The position numbers and the translations under genes are program-made. The notes beneath the pieces were generated by a model. That model was not told the origin of the DNA. It searched no databases and saw nothing but the letters and a program-made list of their open reading frames with translations. From CBFHSD01 sp965658375 (GTDB taxonomy: Bacteria; Bacteroidota; Bacteroidia; Flavobacteriales_G; Salibacteraceae), in the NCBI GenBank assembly GCA_965658375.1, contig CBFHSD010000063.1:1-9808 (forward strand): a DNA stretch of 9,808 bases, read 5' to 3'. Shown one piece after another: positions 6,275 to 9,808 of the stretch; position 1 is the stretch's first letter, and every line of letters starts with the position of its first letter.

Positions 6275-7293
6275 TACATTTTCGGTTTATATCCAGATTC
6301 ATTCAAAATCATTCTGGCATCTTCTATTTCAAACAATTGTTTCAAGGTAGTGTTGGGGTGATCATTCATGTATTCTCGCACTATTTGCCAACCTAACCAA
6401 TAAGGCATTTGGCCAGGAGATTCTTTTGGCATTCCCGGGGTAAAAGGCCCGTCAGAAATGTAGCGCATTACAATCTCTTTTTTCTTTTCAAAGAGCACCG
6501 TATTCTCAATCAAACTGCCCCATGCCATTCCTTCATTCGCACTACACCATTGCATTTGCGCTGTGGTATAACCCATTAAACTGGCTTTTTCATCAAAAGG
6601 AAAACAGGCTTCCATAGTGTATAAAATCTTCCCGTAGTGAATCATATAATCCAAAAGTTCTGCCGAAGGTTTTTTCGGTTCAAACTCAGAAATTAACCAT
6701 CCACGCATGGCATCATGCACCATTCTTTCTGGTATAGCTTGGTCAATTTTATACTGCGGCAATCCCGCTTGCACATACATTTTCCCGTTATTAGGAATGT
6801 ACATATCAATGCCAACAGCAAGTACAGAATCATCGGTAGATACTTTGTACTGAAATCCTGTAATCATAGCTACCAATTCTGGCACCTGTAAGTCAGGAAA
6901 GTGGTAATGGTAATAATCAAAGGCTTTACTCAACTGCTTTTGATACGTTTCTAGCTCTGGATAGGCTTTTTGTGTTGCTTCATACACCTCCATCACTCCG
7001 GGTTGATTTAAGAAAAACTTGTACCGATCTACGAAAGCAGGATCTTCTGGATAACCCAGATTCAGCACGTTCAACGCATACCTTTTGTAAAAGGTCGTGT
7101 ACTTTTTTTGAAGCTCTTCATTCACTTCAGCGAAATGGGCAGAATCGCTGCCGAACATATCTTGATCGAGCCTTTTGAAAGAAAGCTCAATGGGTTCACC
7201 CTTTAGTTCTACGTCAAATTTATTGTCATCGCAGCTGGTAAACAAAGTAATAAACAGCGCAATGGGGAATATTGTCTTGAATAATTGTTTCAT
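6274..7293 (-). CDS. gldB: GldB, gliding motility lipoprotein
   Basis: From the ATG at 7293 this is a 339-residue lipoprotein. It has a signal peptide ending in LFTSC, so Cys21 is the likely lipidated residue. The next residues, DDNK, are acidic. The body resembles GldB, with an N-terminal YPEDPAF stretch (81-87), the FPDLQVPELVAMITGF region (132-147), GIDMYIP (161-167), and a C-terminal half that includes MPYWLGWQIVREYM (296-309). GldB is required for gliding in F. johnsoniae but is also present in many non-gliding Bacteroidota; its mechanism is not known. An earlier in-frame ATG at 7311 would add six residues (MAKIKF) and is also possible. The upstream frame enters the N gap, so a still longer form cannot be fully excluded, although the signal peptide argues against it. 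The promoter must lie in or beside the gap. The stop overlaps the gldC start by one base. Confidence 0.88.
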   Translation of the reverse strand: MKQLFKTIFPIALFITLFTSCDDNKFDVELKGEPIELSFKRLDQDMFGSDSAHFAEVNEELQKKYTTFYKRYALNVLNLGYPEDPAFVDRYKFFLNQPGVMEVYEATQKAYPELETYQKQLSKAFDYYHYHFPDLQVPELVAMITGFQYKVSTDDSVLAVGIDMYIPNNGKMYVQAGLPQYKIDQAIPERMVHDAMRGWLISEFEPKKPSAELLDYMIHYGKILYTMEACFPFDEKASLMGYTTAQMQWCSANEGMAWGSLIENTVLFEKKKEIVMRYISDGPFTPGMPKESPGQMPYWLGWQIVREYMNDHPNTTLKQLFEIEDARMILNESGYKPKM

Positions 7294-7328
7294 AAACTTG
7301 ATTTTGGCCATAGTTTTGATGCTCCGAT

Positions 7329-7426
7329 NNNNNNNNNNNNNNNNNNNNNNNNNNNNNNNNNNNNNNNNNNNNNNNNNNNNNNNNNNNNNNNNNNNNNNNN
7401 NNNNNNNNNNNNNNNNNNNNNNNNNN
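7329..7426. other. Assembly gap of 98 N
   Basis: Unresolved bases lie between the divergent starts of gldB and the outer-membrane barrel gene. The gap hides the barrel gene's start codon, the first part of its signal peptide, and very likely both promoters. The true length may not be 98 bp. Any reading frame that crosses the N run is an artefact and should not be trusted. Confidence 0.99.
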
Positions 7427-8152
7427 ATTGCAAGCTTGTTTTTTAGCACACAAGCCTTACTCGCTCAAGATTCTCCCAAACAAGTGGAATTAGGCTTTAA
7501 CGTCTCTCCTGTTTTCGCCAGTATTCAACCAGACAATAAAGGGTATACAAGCGAAGGCATGCGCCTCAAATTAAATTTTGGACTGTCTATGGACTTCCGT
7601 CTTTTTAATACGGACAATTACAAACTTTACACGGGTTTAATGATGCTGAGCACTGGAGGGAAGCTTAAATACGCAGATGTGGTAAATATTGACGGTGTGA
7701 ATTACCCAGCAACTACAGAAGCTAAATACAATTTGCAATACATCAATGTGCCGTTAGCCATTCGCTTAAAAACATCAGAGATAGGCTATATGAAGTATTA
7801 CGCCCTTTTTGGTGGCGAAGTAGGTTACGCTTACAATGCTTCTGCCGAATATGAAAAAACTTACTCTGAGGAAACCATTACAACTGATGGTGAAAACATC
7901 AATGATGACATCTATAGAACACGCGCAGCCATGCTCATCGGATTAGGTGCTGAACGTAAGATTTCTGGAACAACTCGCATTCAAGCGGGTTTACATTACA
8001 GTAGTGCTTTCACCAATTTAATTGATGGAAAAACCTACCTAACAGATGATCTTGGAAACACCATCTTAGACACTAACGGTAATCCTATTGATGACCAAGA
8101 CATTAAGTCGAAACAGAATTATTTGATGTTAAACATTGCAGTATTGTTTTAA
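7427..8152 (+). CDS. Outer-membrane beta-barrel protein, start lost in gap
   Basis: The 241 visible residues begin inside a signal peptide: a hydrophobic stretch ending ALLAQ, with cleavage expected after ALLA. The start codon lies in the N gap, probably about ten codons upstream. The mature part shows alternating polar and aromatic/hydrophobic beta strands (for example LKLNFGLSMDFRLF, and YYALFGGEVGYAYNA further on). It ends in the sequence LNIAVLF, whose terminal phenylalanine is the usual barrel-assembly signal. This fits the small PorT-like/OMP_b-brl_2 barrels of Bacteroidota. I cannot say it is the type IX secretion protein PorT/SprT itself; that name is often applied loosely to this family. 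A variable loop rich in Asp, Asn and Thr precedes the last strand. The TAA stop overlaps the nadE start by one base (TAATG), so the two are co-transcribed. Confidence 0.82.
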   Translation: MASLFFSTQALLAQDSPKQVELGFNVSPVFASIQPDNKGYTSEGMRLKLNFGLSMDFRLFNTDNYKLYTGLMMLSTGGKLKYADVVNIDGVNYPATTEAKYNLQYINVPLAIRLKTSEIGYMKYYALFGGEVGYAYNASAEYEKTYSEETITTDGENINDDIYRTRAAMLIGLGAERKISGTTRIQAGLHYSSAFTNLIDGKTYLTDDLGNTILDTNGNPIDDQDIKSKQNYLMLNIAVLF

Positions 8153-8970
8153 TGGTTAAAGTTGAAGAAACCATCTCCTTTATTACCAAATGGCTGAAAA
8201 GCTACAATGCAAATGCAGGCACCCAAGGCTTTGTTGTTGGTGTTTCTGGAGGCATTGACTCAGCCGTGGTGAGCACATTATGCGCAAAAACGGGAGCCCC
8301 AACTCTTGTGATTGAAATGCCTATTCACCAAGCCAAAGACCAAGTGAACCGCGGGCAAACACACATTAAGTGGCTTTGCGATAACTTCTCCAATGTGCAA
8401 CACACTCAGTTGGACCTCACCTCTTCTTACGATGACTTTGTGAGAAGCTTAGAAAAAGTAGAAGACCTCCATAAAAATCTAGACCTTAAAAACCTTACCC
8501 TTTCCAACACCCGCTCGCGCATGCGCATGACTTCGCTGTATGCTATTGCTGGTTTGCATGGTAAGCTGGTGTGTGGCACCGGAAATAAAGTAGAAGACTT
8601 TGGTGTTGGTTTTTTTACCAAATACGGAGATGGCGGTGTAGACCTTTCACCCATTGCCGATTTAATGAAAAGTGAAGTCTTTGCTTTGGGAAAAACTTTG
8701 GGAGTAACCGAACTTATTCTCAATGCCAGACCAACAGATGGCTTGTGGGACGATGGCCGCACGGATGAAGATCAAATTGGCGCTACCTACGATGAATTGG
8801 AATGGGCTATGCGCATTCAAATGAAAAAAGGGAATACACCAGACACGAATACCTTTAGCAAAAGAGAAGCGGAAGTGTGGGACATTTACCTGCAACGACA
8901 CAAAGCCAATTTGCATAAAATGAATCCTATTCCAGTTTGCACATTACCAGAGGATTTGCATTTGGATTGA
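8152..8970 (+). CDS. nadE: NadE, NAD+ synthetase (ammonia-dependent type)
   Basis: NadE makes NAD+ from nicotinate adenine dinucleotide, ATP and ammonia, the last step of NAD synthesis in the cytoplasm. The 272 residues contain the PP-loop SGGIDS at 32-37, the GTGNKVEDFGVGFFTKYGDG region at 142-161, VDLSPIADLMKSEV at 163-176 and PTDGLWDDGRTDEDQIG at 194-210, all typical of the family. There is no N-terminal glutaminase domain, which points to ammonia as the direct nitrogen donor unless a separate amidase supplies it. The ATG shares one base with the stop of the beta-barrel gene (TAATG), which fixes the start. A weak hairpin lies about 20 bp after the TGA stop. Confidence 0.94.
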   Translation: MVKVEETISFITKWLKSYNANAGTQGFVVGVSGGIDSAVVSTLCAKTGAPTLVIEMPIHQAKDQVNRGQTHIKWLCDNFSNVQHTQLDLTSSYDDFVRSLEKVEDLHKNLDLKNLTLSNTRSRMRMTSLYAIAGLHGKLVCGTGNKVEDFGVGFFTKYGDGGVDLSPIADLMKSEVFALGKTLGVTELILNARPTDGLWDDGRTDEDQIGATYDELEWAMRIQMKKGNTPDTNTFSKREAEVWDIYLQRHKANLHKMNPIPVCTLPEDLHLD

Positions 8971-8990
8971 GGGTTCGAAGTCACAAAGAT

Positions 8991-9024
8991 GAAGAGAGCT
9001 ATTTCTTTGAGTTGCTCTTCTTTT
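8991..9024 (+). terminator. Possible weak terminator after nadE
   Basis: GAAGAG (8991-8996) can pair with CTCTTC (9015-9020) and is followed by a short T run (TTTT at 9021-9024). An outer pair, CGAAGT at 8976-8981 with ACTTCG at 9028-9033, encloses it. The stem is only six bp with an 18-base loop, so this is a weak candidate. Position, just after nadE and before a convergent gene, is the main support. The remaining convergent spacer (8971-9100) is AT-rich apart from TCGGCTCCGCTC at 9031-9042, and holds nothing else I can name. Confidence 0.3.
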
Positions 9025-9100
9025 CTCACTTCGGCTCCGCTCAATATCCAAAACTTCTTTTATATCTAAAGACAATCATTTTTTTTAAGAATATGATAAG

Positions 9101-9463
9101 CTACTCACAGCTCAAGCTTTCGCGAAGCTCGTACATCCCTTCTGCGGAGGTATTGTAATAGTGCAGGCTCACTGTGCATTTACAATCCTTGTGCTCTAAA
9201 GTTTTCACAACTACTCTAGGGCCTTGAGAAAAGTTTCCTCTGCCGCTATGGCTTACATTAAACCCTTGTTTTATGAGTAAAGGAAGAAGCTCGCTTTGGG
9301 TGCTATCTGGCAGTTGAGCGCACAATGAATCGTGGAGGTTTTTAAATTCTATCTCTAAGCCTGTTTTTTCGGCAATCACATGATTAACAAGTCGCTCTAC
9401 CTCACTTTTTGGTTCGCAAGCAAACAAGATAGCAATACAGCCTATGCCAAGCCACCTCAACAT
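9101..9463 (-). CDS. Small putative lipoprotein, unrecognised
   Basis: I do not recognise this 120-residue protein. Starting at the ATG at 9463, it has a short signal peptide whose end, LFAC, is a good lipobox with Cys16 as the lipidated residue; the mature protein begins CEPKSE. The rest is soluble, with a helix-like N-terminal half and a C-terminal half that looks beta-rich (RVVVKTL at 83-89, CTVSLHYY at 96-103). Four further cysteines (48, 94, 96, 119) include a CKC pair, possibly disulfides in the periplasm or at the outer membrane. A start five codons earlier (9478) is open. The 9463 ATG is preferred because it forms a TAATG junction with the korB stop and gives a compact signal peptide. 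It is co-transcribed with korB. No function can be assigned. Confidence 0.72.
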   Translation of the reverse strand: MLRWLGIGCIAILFACEPKSEVERLVNHVIAEKTGLEIEFKNLHDSLCAQLPDSTQSELLPLLIKQGFNVSHSGRGNFSQGPRVVVKTLEHKDCKCTVSLHYYNTSAEGMYELRESLSCE

Positions 9464-9808
9464 TAGTACACCAACCAAGTGTTGTTTCCAGCAATGAGCG
9501 CATCTAGATCCGCTTCGCCATTGGCTTGTGCTTTTTCCAATTTGGCAGTCAGTTCATCTTCATAAGTAGAACGCTGTTCTTGGTAGAAAACACCAAAAGG
9601 TTTTGGGAATTCTCCGTGCTGATCGTTATCAATAAACTGACTGAGCAAGAAGGCTTTGGTTTTGTTTGATGAATCGTGTATCCACAAAGCATCTTTATCT
9701 GTGGTATCGTTGACCTCAACCACTTTAGGAACCATATTATCTATCACAATTCCTTTAGAACCACCATCAAAAATCAAAGGTTCACCCTCTTCTAAAAACA
9801 AGGTCTTG
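9463..9808 (-). CDS. korB: KorB, 2-oxoglutarate:ferredoxin oxidoreductase beta subunit, C-terminal part
   Basis: These are the last 114 residues of a protein that enters from the right edge. They match the C-terminal region of 2-oxoacid:ferredoxin oxidoreductase beta subunits: LFLEEGEPLIFDGGSKGI, then a DALWIHD stretch, FPKPFGVFYQEQRSTYEDEL and a terminal NNTWLVY. The enzyme oxidatively decarboxylates 2-oxoglutarate to succinyl-CoA with reduction of ferredoxin; the beta subunit carries the thiamine diphosphate site, which is outside the window. The frame continues to the window edge, so the TTG at 9801 is an internal leucine and not a start. Substrate preference (2-oxoglutarate or another 2-oxoacid) cannot be settled from this fragment. 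korA is expected upstream, beyond 9808. The stop is fused with the start of the small lipoprotein gene. Confidence 0.8.
   Translation of the reverse strand, partial: KTLFLEEGEPLIFDGGSKGIVIDNMVPKVVEVNDTTDKDALWIHDSSNKTKAFLLSQFIDNDQHGEFPKPFGVFYQEQRSTYEDELTAKLEKAQANGEADLDALIAGNNTWLVY

Noticed and set aside
7226..7453. Open frames running through the N gap, including the long gldB extension to 7449 and the barrel extension back to 7175
   Set aside because: They exist only because N codons do not count as stops. The gldB signal peptide and the barrel signal peptide set the real ends.
7427..8152. Naming the beta-barrel gene as porT/sprT of the type IX secretion system
   Set aside because: The family resemblance is general. 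The sequence shows no feature that separates the secretion component from the many other small barrels of this type.
8427..8762. 111-codon open frame on the minus strand inside nadE
   Set aside because: It is a shadow of the strongly conserved nadE frame, with a composition rich in Ser, Arg and Pro and no recognisable motif.
9115..9129. AGCTT-TCGCG-AAGCT hairpin as a terminator
   Set aside because: It lies inside the coding end of the lipoprotein gene and has no T run on either strand in the right place.
8937..9158. Plus-strand open frame across the nadE end and the spacer
   Set aside because: It begins inside nadE, covers the AT-rich spacer and the antisense of the lipoprotein gene, and has no start signal or motif.

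Overview
The window looks like ordinary core chromosome of a Bacteroidota bacterium, most likely from the Flavobacteriales. The evidence is the gldB/gldC pair, a PASTA-bearing division transpeptidase with a Bacteroidota-type FtsL, an ammonia-only NadE, a KorB-type ferredoxin oxidoreductase subunit, no clear Shine-Dalgarno sequences, and a TAnnTTTG promoter element. A run of 98 N at 7329-7426 marks a draft or metagenome-derived assembly.

The genes fall into five blocks of alternating direction. (1) 1-4306, minus strand: the start of the division/cell wall (dcw) operon, mraZ > rsmH > ftsL > ftsI > murE (murE cut by the left edge). The genes overlap or abut (11 bp, 11 bp, 0 bp, 4 bp), so they are almost certainly one transcript. 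(2) 4307-4586: a divergent regulatory region holding TGGG repeats that look like MraZ operator boxes, and a good promoter -7 element facing right. (3) 4587-5958, plus strand: an alpha/beta hydrolase and the ribosome-assembly GTPase engB, one base apart. (4) 5942-7293, minus strand: the lipoprotein gene gldB followed by gldC. The end of gldC overlaps the end of engB by 17 bp, tail to tail. (5) About 7400-8970, plus strand: an outer-membrane beta-barrel gene whose start lies in the N gap, followed by nadE. (6) 9101-9808, minus strand: the C-terminal part of korB followed by a small unrecognised lipoprotein gene.

Block 2 switches on and sets the level of block 1. MraZ is the operon's regulator, RsmH methylates 16S rRNA, FtsL and FtsI belong to the divisome, and MurE makes the peptidoglycan precursor that FtsI crosslinks. 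The other blocks are housekeeping (EngB, NadE, KorB) or cell envelope and gliding (GldB, GldC, barrel, lipoprotein). From memory, unchecked, the order dcw - hydrolase - engB - gldC - gldB - nadE recurs in flavobacteria, so the layout itself is not new.

I found no phage, transposon, CRISPR, tRNA or rRNA, and no convincing undescribed system. The points most worth a second look are the MraZ boxes with the non-ATG mraZ start, the unrecognised cysteine-bearing lipoprotein coupled to korB, the repeated TAATG stop-start junctions, the engB/gldC antisense overlap, and the gap that hides two starts and two promoters.
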